Positions 1 through 7,975 of a stretch of DNA of 64,000 nucleotides are shown piece by piece (position 1 is the first letter of the stretch; every line of letters starts with the position of its first letter). The notes under the pieces were generated by a model. That model had not been told where the DNA came from and made no database searches. It saw only the letters and a list, made by a program, of their open reading frames with translations. A program made the position numbers and the translations under genes. This stretch comes from Gp6-AA40 sp035649635 (GTDB lineage Bacteria > Acidobacteriota > Vicinamibacteria > Vicinamibacterales > UBA2999). The stretch is from the NCBI GenBank assembly GCA_035649635.1, contig DASRJE010000059.1, positions 27,113-91,112 of the forward strand. The letters run 5' to 3'.

Positions 1-149
1 CTGACACACAACTGATGGAATTCATCTGTCTCGAGAACGAACGAGACACGCGGAAGCGTTGAGCGATGCGCGGGTCCATTACTCCTTCGACGCGATGCTT
101 GCGGCATTCAGACCGCTGCGCAGGTACCGCGACCGGGCATAATGCGCGC

Positions 150-2129
150 GTGCGCATCACGGCCACGCTCCTCCTGTTCCTGTTGTGCTTCGTCGCATCG
201 CCAGGTGCGGCAGCCGACAGATCGACTCCGGGCGAGTTCATCACGGAGCCGGCCACGCTTGTCTCATTTGGATTCGAGTGGCGTATCGACGGCGACGACA
301 ATCGCAACGCGCGGGTCGAGGTCAGCTACAGGAAACAGGGAGAGCCGATGTGGAAGGCCGGGCCACCGCTGCTGCGAATCGGCGACGAGCGAATCAATGA
401 GAACGCCCTGCAATACATGACCCCCAACGGGTTCGCCGGCAGCGTGTTCGATCTCGAGCCCGCGACGTCCTACGAGGCGCGATTCGTCTTGTCGGATCCT
501 GACGGCGTCGATGGTCGCGCCGAGCGGATGGTGACCGTGCGCACTCGCGCCGAACCGATGCCTGCGGCCGGCGGCAAGGTCTACCACGTCTACCCTCCGA
601 GCTATAACGGGCAAAAGCAGGAGCCTGCCTTCACCGGACTTCTGGCTGCCTACTACACGGGCTCGTCACACTCTGACAACTTCAACACGTACCCACCGCG
701 CGTGCAGCCAGGCGACACGATCCTCGTGCACGCCGGTGTCTACAAGGACGATCGTCTCCGGTATGGCGGCGGCCTCGGCACAGTGTCGAGCGGTACCTAC
801 TTCCTGACCCAGAGCGGGACAGCCGACCGGCCCATCGCGATCAAGGCTGCCGGTGATGGCGAGGTGATTTTCGACGGCGACGGCGCTTACAACCTGTTCA
901 ACGTGATGGCCGCGAACTACAACTACTTCGAAGGCCTCACGATTCGAAACACCGACCTGGCCTTCCAGGCGGGGCTGAAAAACATCGCCGGGTCGAGCGG
1001 CTTGACGATCAAACGAAGCCGATTCGAGAACGTCGGCCGCGCGATCTATACCGACTGGTCGGGATCCAAGGATTACTACATCGCCGATAACGTCATGATC
1101 GGCCGCTTCAATCCGAACTTCCTCATGGGATTCACCGGTCGCACCTGGCAGAACCTGCCGGAGTTCAACCCCAAACTCGTCTCGGAATACGCCGTCAAGG
1201 TATACGGCTCGGGTCACGTCGTCGCATACAACTCGATCGCGAATTTTCACGACGGCGTCGACGTGGCGACGTACGGCAATCCGGACGGCAGCCCCACACC
1301 GGTGCGAGATCGACTTCCGGTGTCGATCGACTTTTACGGGAACGACATCTCGAACGTCGAAGACAACTGCATCGAAGCCGATGGCGGAGCCCACAACATT
1401 CGCGTCTTCCGCAATCGGTGCTTCAACCATGGTCATCGCGCGCTCAGTGTGCAACCCGCCTTTGGCGGCCCGGTCTATTTCATCCGGAACGTCGTCTATC
1501 ACGCGCCCGAGGGCGGAGCCGTGAAGTTCACGGCGTCGTCCTCCGGCATCGTCGTGCTGCACAACACCCTGATTGCCCCGGTGAAACCGATGCTGCTGGC
1601 CGCGTCGAACGTGCAGTATCGGAACAATCTAATCCTTGGCAAGAGCGAGACGCTCGAGACGTTTGCCGTCGAGACCAACACCAATTACTCGAGCTCCGAT
1701 TACAACGGCTTCCACCCGAACGAGGGAGCCGAGTTCTCTTTCGAATGGAGTTCGCCTTCGCGCTCGCTTCGCGCGAACTTTCCCGGCGAACCGGCCAAGC
1801 TGAGTGTCCAGGAGCAGACGAAGCTCGAGGCATCGGCGCGGGAGAGACAACGCTTCAAGACGCTGAAGGAGTTCAGCGAAGCGACCGGACAGGACGCGCA
1901 CAGCGTGCTCGTCGATTACGATGTCTTTGTCAAAGTAGCGGCGCCAGGACCTGATCCACGCACCCTCTACAAACCAGCGGACTTCGACTTCCAACTTCGA
2001 CCCGGCTCAGCGGCGATTGATGCTGGCGTCCGGCTCCCAGGTATCAACGACGATTTCACAGGGCGGGCACCCGATCTTGGTGCCTACGAGGCCGGCCGGC
2101 CCGCGCCTCATTACGGCCCCCGGCAATAA
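150..2129 (+). CDS. Exported right-handed parallel beta-helix protein with N-terminal FN3-like domain
   Basis: Predicted secreted beta-helix protein (659 aa), polysaccharide-lyase or adhesin-like in fold; no substrate can be assigned. The GTG at 150 begins directly with a signal peptide (MRITATLLLFLLCF, cleavage after SPGAAA). An in-frame ATG at 66 would add 28 hydrophilic residues ahead of it, so I prefer 150. Residues about 25-130 look like a fibronectin type III domain. The helix starts near residue 190 with the typical GDTILVHAGVY rung, followed by many short Asn/Gly-rich rungs. The C-terminus has the IDAG...DFTGRAPDLGAYE ending common in such proteins. No catalytic site was recognised. 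It stands alone at the window edge, with an ECF sigma gene about 120 bp downstream. Fold confident, function unknown. Confidence 0.8.
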   Translation: MRITATLLLFLLCFVASPGAAADRSTPGEFITEPATLVSFGFEWRIDGDDNRNARVEVSYRKQGEPMWKAGPPLLRIGDERINENALQYMTPNGFAGSVFDLEPATSYEARFVLSDPDGVDGRAERMVTVRTRAEPMPAAGGKVYHVYPPSYNGQKQEPAFTGLLAAYYTGSSHSDNFNTYPPRVQPGDTILVHAGVYKDDRLRYGGGLGTVSSGTYFLTQSGTADRPIAIKAAGDGEVIFDGDGAYNLFNVMAANYNYFEGLTIRNTDLAFQAGLKNIAGSSGLTIKRSRFENVGRAIYTDWSGSKDYYIADNVMIGRFNPNFLMGFTGRTWQNLPEFNPKLVSEYAVKVYGSGHVVAYNSIANFHDGVDVATYGNPDGSPTPVRDRLPVSIDFYGNDISNVEDNCIEADGGAHNIRVFRNRCFNHGHRALSVQPAFGGPVYFIRNVVYHAPEGGAVKFTASSSGIVVLHNTLIAPVKPMLLAASNVQYRNNLILGKSETLETFAVETNTNYSSSDYNGFHPNEGAEFSFEWSSPSRSLRANFPGEPAKLSVQEQTKLEASARERQRFKTLKEFSEATGQDAHSVLVDYDVFVKVAAPGPDPRTLYKPADFDFQLRPGSAAIDAGVRLPGINDDFTGRAPDLGAYEAGRPAPHYGPRQ

Positions 2130-2130
2130 T

Positions 2131-2188
2131 GTGAAGGGGTCAGACTCCTTCACAGTTCTTCACTCGTAGGGTCCGGCTTCAGCCGGGC
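2131..2188 (+). repeat. Two adjacent hairpins, the second a GTAG-headed REP-like palindrome
   Basis: GTGAAGGGG/CTCCTTCAC (2131-2153) forms a stem with a TCAGA loop right after the stop codon of the beta-helix gene. Twelve bases on, GTAG (2166-2169) heads the palindrome GTCCGGCTTCAGCCGGGC (2171-2188). The same GTAG-plus-hairpin design recurs elsewhere in the window. It may also serve as a transcription terminator, but there is no U-tract. Confidence 0.6.
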
Positions 2189-2248
2189 CGTCACGGGTGT
2201 CACCTTTGCTAGGGCTCTGACTCTATTGGTATAAGAAACTGCAGAGGG

Positions 2249-2926
2249 ATGATGCACGTCGTAAGCGCGCCAGTTCTGGAAGGGTGGAGCCTGCTGTCGG
2301 ATGAGCAGGTGGTTACCCGTGTTCTCGCCGGTCAGACCGCGTTGTTCGAGGTACTGATGCGACGGCACAACGAGCGGCTCTACCGGACGGCGCGAGCGAT
2401 TCTCAGGGACGAGAACGAGGCCGAAGACGTCATGCAGCAGGCGTACGTCAATGCGTACAGCCACCTGCGTCAATTCGACGGACGATCGAAATTCTCGACG
2501 TGGCTCACGCGCATCGCCGTGCACGAAGCGCTCGCGCGGGCTCGGCGGCGGGGCCGATACACGACCATGGATCCCGATAACCCAAACCCTCACCAGTTCC
2601 CAATGAGCGTCGATGCGACACCCGATCCCGAGCGGCTGGCGATCGCGCGTGAGCTCGGCACTTTCCTGGAGTCGGCGATCGATCGTCTGCCTGACGGTAC
2701 TCGCGAAGTTTTCGTGCTCAGGCAGCTCGAGGGGATGCGAACGGACGAAGTGGCGGAGACACTCAGCGTCAGCGAGGCCGTCGTCAAAACACGCCTGTCG
2801 CGCGCGCGCGCCGCGCTACGTCGTGAATTGTTCGAGCACGCCGGCCTTGCCGAATCGCAAACGTTCCGCTTCCTCCGGCCGAGATGCGATCGCGTCGTGC
2901 GCGCCGTTCTCGCGCGCATCGGATAA
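2249..2926 (+). CDS. RNA polymerase sigma factor, ECF (sigma-70 family)
   Basis: ECF-type sigma factor (225 aa) directing RNA polymerase to a stress or envelope regulon. Sigma region 2 lies at residues about 20-90, with the ENEAEDVMQQAYVNAY core-binding helix and the FSTWLTRIA region 2.4 segment. Region 4 is at about 145-195 and includes the helix-turn-helix DEVAETLSVSEAVVKTRLSR. ATGs at 2249 and 2252 are preceded by GCAGAGGG, which can act as a ribosome binding site. No anti-sigma factor gene follows. The next gene, 147 bp downstream on the same strand, encodes a diheme cytochrome c, which is unusual for this class. A TATAAG box lies about 15 bp upstream of the start but no convincing -35 was found. 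Confidence 0.9.
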   Translation: MMHVVSAPVLEGWSLLSDEQVVTRVLAGQTALFEVLMRRHNERLYRTARAILRDENEAEDVMQQAYVNAYSHLRQFDGRSKFSTWLTRIAVHEALARARRRGRYTTMDPDNPNPHQFPMSVDATPDPERLAIARELGTFLESAIDRLPDGTREVFVLRQLEGMRTDEVAETLSVSEAVVKTRLSRARAALRRELFEHAGLAESQTFRFLRPRCDRVVRAVLARIG

Positions 2927-3073
2927 CCTGCCCATTTTTCCGGGACTCGTGCATTCGTAACCGATCGCGCCGATCTCACTCTATCGGTCACAGGCTTGCT
3001 TGACGACGACCGTCGAGCGGCGCGCGAGCGCCACGATGGACCCGTCGGGCCGGCCGGAAGGAGAGTGACCGTG

Positions 3074-4285
3074 ATGCGACTCATCGGCGTGGCTTCGATC
3101 GCGCTTGTCCTCGCGCTGACTTTGACGTCAGTGTCGGCTCGTCAAGACAGCCATCAGCGTCTCGATGGTCGGGAAATCTTCCGCTTCGACACATTCGGCG
3201 ACGAGCAGTTGTGGACCGACGTTCTGCGGTTGCACGAAGCAGTACAGAACCTTCGTCCGGTGGACGCATTGTCGCTCGGCCTGAAGGTGGATGTTGACGC
3301 GCTCCCACCAGAGATCGTCGATGCGTTGCGAGCAGAGGAGGGAGTCGATCTGACAGATCCCGCGGTGACCATTGCACTGCTCCAGCTGAATGCCGTGGTC
3401 GGGGTGATGGGCAAGGTGGATGAGTCAGGTCAGCTGACAAGCATCGGCATCACGTGCGCGCTGTGCCACTCGAACGTCGATGACTCAGTGACGGCAGGTA
3501 TCGGCAAGCGGCTCGACGGGTGGGCGAATCACGATCTCGACGTCGGCAAGATTGCGGGCAGCGCTCCCGGGCTGCCTCCGGCGTTCAAGACCGAATTCGA
3601 CAAGTGGGGGCCGGGGATGTACGACCCACGGCACCACGCGTTTAACGGCGTGAATGTCCTCGAGTTGCACCCCGGGGAGCTGTCGGTACCTGTGGTCACG
3701 CCCGCAATATACGGGCTCAAGGGCGTGGGCTTCGAGACCTACACCGCGGACGGTCCGATCTCGTACTGGAACAGCTACGTCGGCGTCGGTCAAATGGGCG
3801 GCCACGGAGACTTCAGCGATTCACGGATTCGCCTCTCTATCGATCAGACGCCTCCCGACCTCGTGACACCGAAGCTGAAAGCTCTACTCGATTACCAACT
3901 GAGTCTGCGAGCACCCGCTCCACCGGACGGCAGCTTCGATCGACGGGCGAGGGCGCGCGGCATGCAGTTGTTCTTCAACGAAGCCGGTTGTGGCAGGTGT
4001 CACTCGAGACCGCAATACACGGACGTGTTGAGCGGTCCGCTGAAGGACGTCCCCTTCCTGCACGACCCGTTGGAGACGGGAATGGATCGGGCCTACGCAG
4101 ATAGAAGCGCAACGCGCCAATACCGCACGACGCCGCTGCGTGCACTCTGGCAGCACGCGCCCTACTTCCACGATGGAAGCGCACGCGATCTTCCGGCCGT
4201 CGTGGAGCACTACGACGAGCACTTCGTATTAGGTCTCACCGACGATCAGAAAGCAGATCTCGTCGAATTCCTGAAGTCTTTGTGA
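3074..4285 (+). CDS. Exported diheme c-type cytochrome
   Basis: Periplasmic electron-transfer protein (403 aa). The start at 3074 follows a strong GGAAGGAGAG site and opens with a clear signal peptide (MRLIGVASIALVLALTLTSVSA); an upstream in-frame start at 2996 adds only hydrophilic residues. Two heme-binding CXXCH motifs are visible, CALCH near residue 128 and CGRCH near residue 306. The C-terminal half has the look of the cytochrome c peroxidase/MauG-like group (LRALWQHAPYFHDGSA, then a C-terminal helix ending EFLKSL). The N-terminal half is not assigned. Whether it is a peroxidase or simple carrier cannot be told here. It may be a target of the adjacent sigma factor, which is inference from position only. 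Confidence 0.85.
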   Translation: MRLIGVASIALVLALTLTSVSARQDSHQRLDGREIFRFDTFGDEQLWTDVLRLHEAVQNLRPVDALSLGLKVDVDALPPEIVDALRAEEGVDLTDPAVTIALLQLNAVVGVMGKVDESGQLTSIGITCALCHSNVDDSVTAGIGKRLDGWANHDLDVGKIAGSAPGLPPAFKTEFDKWGPGMYDPRHHAFNGVNVLELHPGELSVPVVTPAIYGLKGVGFETYTADGPISYWNSYVGVGQMGGHGDFSDSRIRLSIDQTPPDLVTPKLKALLDYQLSLRAPAPPDGSFDRRARARGMQLFFNEAGCGRCHSRPQYTDVLSGPLKDVPFLHDPLETGMDRAYADRSATRQYRTTPLRALWQHAPYFHDGSARDLPAVVEHYDEHFVLGLTDDQKADLVEFLKSL

Positions 4286-4305
4286 CGCCCTCGCGGCGGG
4301 CGAAG

Positions 4306-4332
4306 GCCGGGTCTTGTTCTTTCAGACCCGGC
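4306..4332. terminator. Hairpin between convergent genes, probable bidirectional terminator
   Basis: GCCGGGTCT (4306-4314) and AGACCCGGC (4324-4332) form a perfect 9-bp stem with a pyrimidine-rich loop. It sits in the 48-bp gap between the converging cytochrome and LVIVD genes. The stem resembles the REP-like hairpins elsewhere but lacks the GTAG head. Confidence 0.55.
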
Positions 4333-4333
4333 G

Positions 4334-5818
4334 TTACTGAGATGAAAAATTCGCGACCTTACGGGCCGCGCCCGTGAGCTCGAGAATGTGGAGCCCTGTG
4401 TTGGCGCGATCGGCGACGTAGACGTAGCCGCGATCGTCGACCTCCACGTTGTTGGACTGGATCGCGACCTTGCACTGTTGGTTGGCACCTTCGCCGACAC
4501 ATCGCTGGTCGGTATTCGCCGTCGTCGCGGGAATGTAGAAGCCGATCTCTTTCACGTTGAACGGATCGCGAACGTCCAACGCGCGCACGCCGGCGTTGAA
4601 GAACGTGACGAACAGCACGCGGCCGTAGTAAATCGGCGTGAAGTTCTCCTGTGAGGAATGGGAACCAAATCGGCCGCCACGGCTGCAGAAGTTGCCGCTC
4701 CCCTCCGGCACCGTCCAGGTCGACGCCCCGAGCGGTGTCGATTCGAAGGTGATGTCGATCATGCGGACCATCTGCCTCGGTTCCAGGCATTCGTTGGCCA
4801 ACGATTCACTGACGACAGCGATGAAATCGCGGTGCGCCTGAGGCGTCGGGATTGGTACTGCGTCACCGTGGTCGTGACCTCCGCCCGGCACGGGCGCATT
4901 CGCCGGCAGTCTCTGTTTGGCGAACTCGCTGAGCGTCAGGCCAAGCAACGGAAATACGGTGTGCGCTCCCGCGTCAGGGGGAAGATCGACGCGCGAGATT
5001 TGCGGGTAGAGCAGATTCGCATCGGTGGGCTCTTTCGGTCCGTTGAGCAGCTTCTGCCGATCGACGATCTGGACGACACCGGCGCGACTGGTGCCGTAGC
5101 CGAAGTACACACGGTTGCCTTTGGGACCGAGAGAGATCGGCCCGTGCAACTCGGTGGGAATCGGCATCACGGTCGACCCTGGCTGTTGTCCGGGGAGGCC
5201 GAAGTCACGAACGAATTTCGGGTTCGCCGGATCGCTCAGATCGTAAATCTTGGTCATCCGGCGGGTGCGCCAGTCCTTCGGTCCCGAGATGACGTATGCG
5301 ATGCCGGTGTCGCACTCCCAGAAGTTCTTGTGCGTGTTCACGAGCCCGTCAACCACCACAACGACCCGAGTCGGCTTCGCCGGATCCGTCACCTCCCAGA
5401 TCTCGTGACCGGAGTTGCCGAACGATCGCAGCAGATACACCTTGCTCTTGTCCGCTCGCGGCAACGTGCTTCCGCTGCAGACGCGCACCATCTGCGCGCC
5501 GCCGTTCTCCCCTTCTCCTGCTTCGCCTGGAATATGAGCGAGGTAGCGCGGCTTCTTCGGATCGGTGACGTCGACGATGGACGTGCCGTTCTGTTCGTCC
5601 TTGCCCGTGAGCGGGTTTCGCCTGCTGCCGCCGTGATGGCCGATGTAGGCGATCCAGCGGTTCCCCTGGCGCTGAATCGTCGGTTGGTAGGCGCTGCGCG
5701 CCTGAAGATCGTCGTGACCAACGAGCGCCATATCGCGCTGCTCGGCTCCGTGCTCGGCCGCGACCGACGCGCACAGAGCGATGCCGCACGCTGCGACGAA
5801 TCCAGAGAGGCGTTTCAT
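4334..5818 (-). CDS. Exported LVIVD-repeat beta-propeller protein
   Basis: Predicted periplasmic or surface propeller (494 aa) of the LVIVD-repeat type, whose biochemical role is generally unknown. The start at 5818 gives a signal peptide (MKRLSGFVAACGIALCASVAA); the open frame runs 22 codons further upstream without support. Repeats of the type SIVDVTDPKKPRYL, EIWEVTDPAKPT, KIYDLSDPANPKFV and ALDVRDPFNVKEIG mark successive blades. A His-rich GGHDHGD segment near the middle and several Cys residues suggest metal binding or disulfides. It is the last gene of a five-gene minus-strand run and starts only 7 bp after the DUF6152 gene, so it is very likely co-transcribed. Confidence 0.85.
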   Translation of the reverse strand: MKRLSGFVAACGIALCASVAAEHGAEQRDMALVGHDDLQARSAYQPTIQRQGNRWIAYIGHHGGSRRNPLTGKDEQNGTSIVDVTDPKKPRYLAHIPGEAGEGENGGAQMVRVCSGSTLPRADKSKVYLLRSFGNSGHEIWEVTDPAKPTRVVVVVDGLVNTHKNFWECDTGIAYVISGPKDWRTRRMTKIYDLSDPANPKFVRDFGLPGQQPGSTVMPIPTELHGPISLGPKGNRVYFGYGTSRAGVVQIVDRQKLLNGPKEPTDANLLYPQISRVDLPPDAGAHTVFPLLGLTLSEFAKQRLPANAPVPGGGHDHGDAVPIPTPQAHRDFIAVVSESLANECLEPRQMVRMIDITFESTPLGASTWTVPEGSGNFCSRGGRFGSHSSQENFTPIYYGRVLFVTFFNAGVRALDVRDPFNVKEIGFYIPATTANTDQRCVGEGANQQCKVAIQSNNVEVDDRGYVYVADRANTGLHILELTGAARKVANFSSQ

Positions 5819-5825
5819 AGGACCG

Positions 5826-6233
5826 TCACCGTCCTTCTGCTTTCTCGCGCTCCCGGGCTTGCTCCGCGCGGGAGAGCGCGCCAAATCTCACACCGCTGGC
5901 CGTCACCGCGGCCGTGACATAACCCCCGCCGCTGCCATCCCTGAGAGGGGCGATGTACACCGTGATTGTGTCTCCCACCTTGATCATGTTGTCGCGGTAA
6001 CCGGCGCGATACATGTTGTTCGTGCTGTGACCCTCGAACACGACGTCGCGCTCGCCCTTGTCGTCCTTCACATGAAGCACGAGCTGCATGTGAGGGTTGA
6101 TGGCACGGAATTTCTTGACGACACCGGTGACGGTCTCGCTTCTGGTGAAGTCGAACTGAACGGCCGAGTGGTGGGCCAGGCTGTTCGCACTGAAGAGGGC
6201 CACCATCACCGAGATGAATGCTAGCTGTCTCAT
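5826..6233 (-). CDS. Small exported DUF6152-like protein
   Basis: Small periplasmic protein (135 aa) with a signal peptide ending ANSLAHHSAVQFDF. The HHSAVQFDFTRSETVTGVVKKFRAINPHM start is typical of DUF6152, a family of unknown function in which the HHS motif follows the cleavage site. The predicted product is one small beta-barrel-like domain (VTGVVKKF, VFEGHSTNN, VGDTITVYIAPL) and a charged C-terminal tail. It lies between the exported GVW-type gene (28 bp upstream) and the LVIVD gene (7 bp downstream), inside the exported-protein cluster. Confidence 0.75.
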   Translation of the reverse strand: MRQLAFISVMVALFSANSLAHHSAVQFDFTRSETVTGVVKKFRAINPHMQLVLHVKDDKGERDVVFEGHSTNNMYRAGYRDNMIKVGDTITVYIAPLRDGSGGGYVTAAVTASGVRFGALSRAEQAREREKAEGR

Positions 6234-6261
6234 GACTTACGCTCCGTGAGTGCTGTTTGCC

Positions 6262-7002
6262 CTACTTCTTTGAAGCCTGCGCCTCGAGCTCTTCCAGACG
6301 TTTGAGCCAGTTTTCTTCGGCGCATTCATAGGGCAGCAAGTGTCCATTCGGCACCTGCGCCCACTTCTTCACAGTCGTGAAGGGTCCCGTGTAGAAGACG
6401 GGATCGGTCATCGTCAGCTCTGCCACCAGCACCGACTCACCGCCCTTCCCTTTCTCGAGGTGATAGCGTTCGACGATCCGCGCCCGATCGCTGTGCGGAT
6501 ACCGCTGGTCCACCTGCTCGACCAGGTTAGTGGTTTCGACGACCAGAGTGTTCCCTTCCCATCGGCCACTCGAGTGTCCATTCCGCCCTGGCAGCCGATC
6601 GGAATCCGGGACGATGCGGTTGCCCAGGTACACACGTCGAATTTCGCTGTGCGCTTCGTAGACGATGATGATCTGTTCCGGTCGCTGATGGATCTCCATT
6701 GGATAACCGCCGGATCCCAGCATCGATCCTGGCATGCCCGTTCCCAGGCAATACCCCCCGGGCGTGTCCCCTGTCGGTGCGACGAGCGCCTGGTATCGGG
6801 CAACTTTCTGCTTGGCTTCCGCGTTCAAAGGCAACGCCGGCGCCGCACCGCGGCCGCCCGATGCCTGTCCGGGTTCGTTGTAAGTGGTCCAGACGCCGGT
6901 AAAGTCCGGGTGCTGCGCCGCCGCGTCCGTCGGGCCGAGCAGCCACGTTGACACGCCAATGACGGCAAGGAGCCGGAAAGCCGCCTGAGATCCCTGGTGC
7001 AT
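6262..7002 (-). CDS. Exported protein of unknown function, GVW/WEGNTLVVET family
   Basis: Exported protein (246 aa) with an N-terminal signal sequence ending DAAAQ. The mature start HPDFTGVWTTYNEP and the central RWEGNTLVVETTNL, preceded by RRVYLGNR, match a family seen repeatedly in soil bacteria without known function. A second member is at 60718-61500 (LSGIWRTP, KWERDTLVVETVGV), so the family is duplicated in this genome. No catalytic motif is evident. It is third in the run that begins with the PQQ dehydrogenase, 107 bp after the ThuA gene. Confidence 0.7.
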   Translation of the reverse strand: MHQGSQAAFRLLAVIGVSTWLLGPTDAAAQHPDFTGVWTTYNEPGQASGGRGAAPALPLNAEAKQKVARYQALVAPTGDTPGGYCLGTGMPGSMLGSGGYPMEIHQRPEQIIIVYEAHSEIRRVYLGNRIVPDSDRLPGRNGHSSGRWEGNTLVVETTNLVEQVDQRYPHSDRARIVERYHLEKGKGGESVLVAELTMTDPVFYTGPFTTVKKWAQVPNGHLLPYECAEENWLKRLEELEAQASKK

Positions 7003-7109
7003 GGTCTCCTCCGTTTGACCTTCTTAGTGCTTGCCCATGGCAATGATGTGAACGCTGATTTGCCCGTGAAGCGCGCTCGAACGCTCCATTCAAAGGCAGA
7101 GCCCCTTGG

Positions 7110-7937
7110 CTACTTCGCTGCCAACTCGGTCGGGATCGGCAGGGTGACTTTACCGGTCGCCGCCCACTCTGCGCCGCGCGCGAACGTCGTGCCGAAGCCG
7201 ATTTCCTTGACCTCAGTCGGACTGTGCCCGAGCGTCGTCACGAACACTCGTCCCATTCCGTACTGCGTCGTCCACAGCATCGGCTGATGAATGCCGGCAC
7301 CTGGAATCGGTTGGCGCGCCTTACCTTGGTACAGCGCATGGTCGTCGTAGGCGGTGGCGAGCACGTGATAGCTGCCTTCCGGCTGCCAACGCAGATTGGC
7401 GTACAGCTCGTCGGTCGTCATCGGAAACGATTTCAGCCCACGCGTAATCGGATGATCGGCGTCCGTGATGTCGACAGTGAAGTCGTGCCGCGCCGAGTGG
7501 TGACCGTTACTGGGTCGCCAGTTGCCGCCGCTCATCTTCTCGTATTCCGTCCAGCCGTCGAATGCACCGAGCGCGAGGTGATAGAGGACGAGGCCCTTGC
7601 CGGAGCGGACGAACTCCTCGAGCGCGGCGTTCGCGCGCTCGCCCCAGCGGTCCTTATCACCGCGGTTGTAGTAGTTGACGACGACGAGATTGTAGGGCGC
7701 GAGCGTCTCGGGTCCGGCACCGCGGAACTCCTCATTGATGCGGACTTCGAATTTGCCGGTGCTCTCGAGAATCTGCTTCAGGATCGGCGTCGTGCCACGC
7801 CAGTCATGCACGTGCTGCCCGGTGATGATGAGCACCTGAATCTTGTTCGGGTCAGGCGGTGGACTCGGCTGCGCGAACGCGACCGCTGCAGTTGCGATCA
7901 AGCACAAACTGAGCGCAGCGATTTGCGGTCTCCTCAT
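7110..7937 (-). CDS. Exported ThuA-domain protein
   Basis: ThuA-like protein (275 aa) with a class I glutamine amidotransferase-like fold. In sugar-utilisation clusters the family is linked to 3-keto-sugar or trehalose metabolism, but its reaction is uncertain. Signal peptide MRRPQIAALSLCLIATAAVAFA; the domain then runs almost the full length: IQVLIITGQHVHDW, LVVVNYYNRGD, FVRSGKGLVLYHLALGAF, GNWRPSNGHHSARHDFTV, HPITRGLKSF and GRVFVTTLGHSPTEV. It follows the PQQ dehydrogenase by 38 bp and is probably in its operon, which hints at processing of an oxidised sugar or sugar alcohol (inference). Confidence 0.85.
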   Translation of the reverse strand: MRRPQIAALSLCLIATAAVAFAQPSPPPDPNKIQVLIITGQHVHDWRGTTPILKQILESTGKFEVRINEEFRGAGPETLAPYNLVVVNYYNRGDKDRWGERANAALEEFVRSGKGLVLYHLALGAFDGWTEYEKMSGGNWRPSNGHHSARHDFTVDITDADHPITRGLKSFPMTTDELYANLRWQPEGSYHVLATAYDDHALYQGKARQPIPGAGIHQPMLWTTQYGMGRVFVTTLGHSPTEVKEIGFGTTFARGAEWAATGKVTLPIPTELAAK

Positions 7938-7975
7938 ACTTTCAACCTCGTACGCGATTTGATTGTTCCTTTGAC

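Noticed and set aside
4658..5917. Plus-strand open frame of 419 codons opposite the LVIVD gene
   Set aside because: Low-complexity Arg/Val/Asp-rich translation with no motif; the minus strand has clear propeller repeats.
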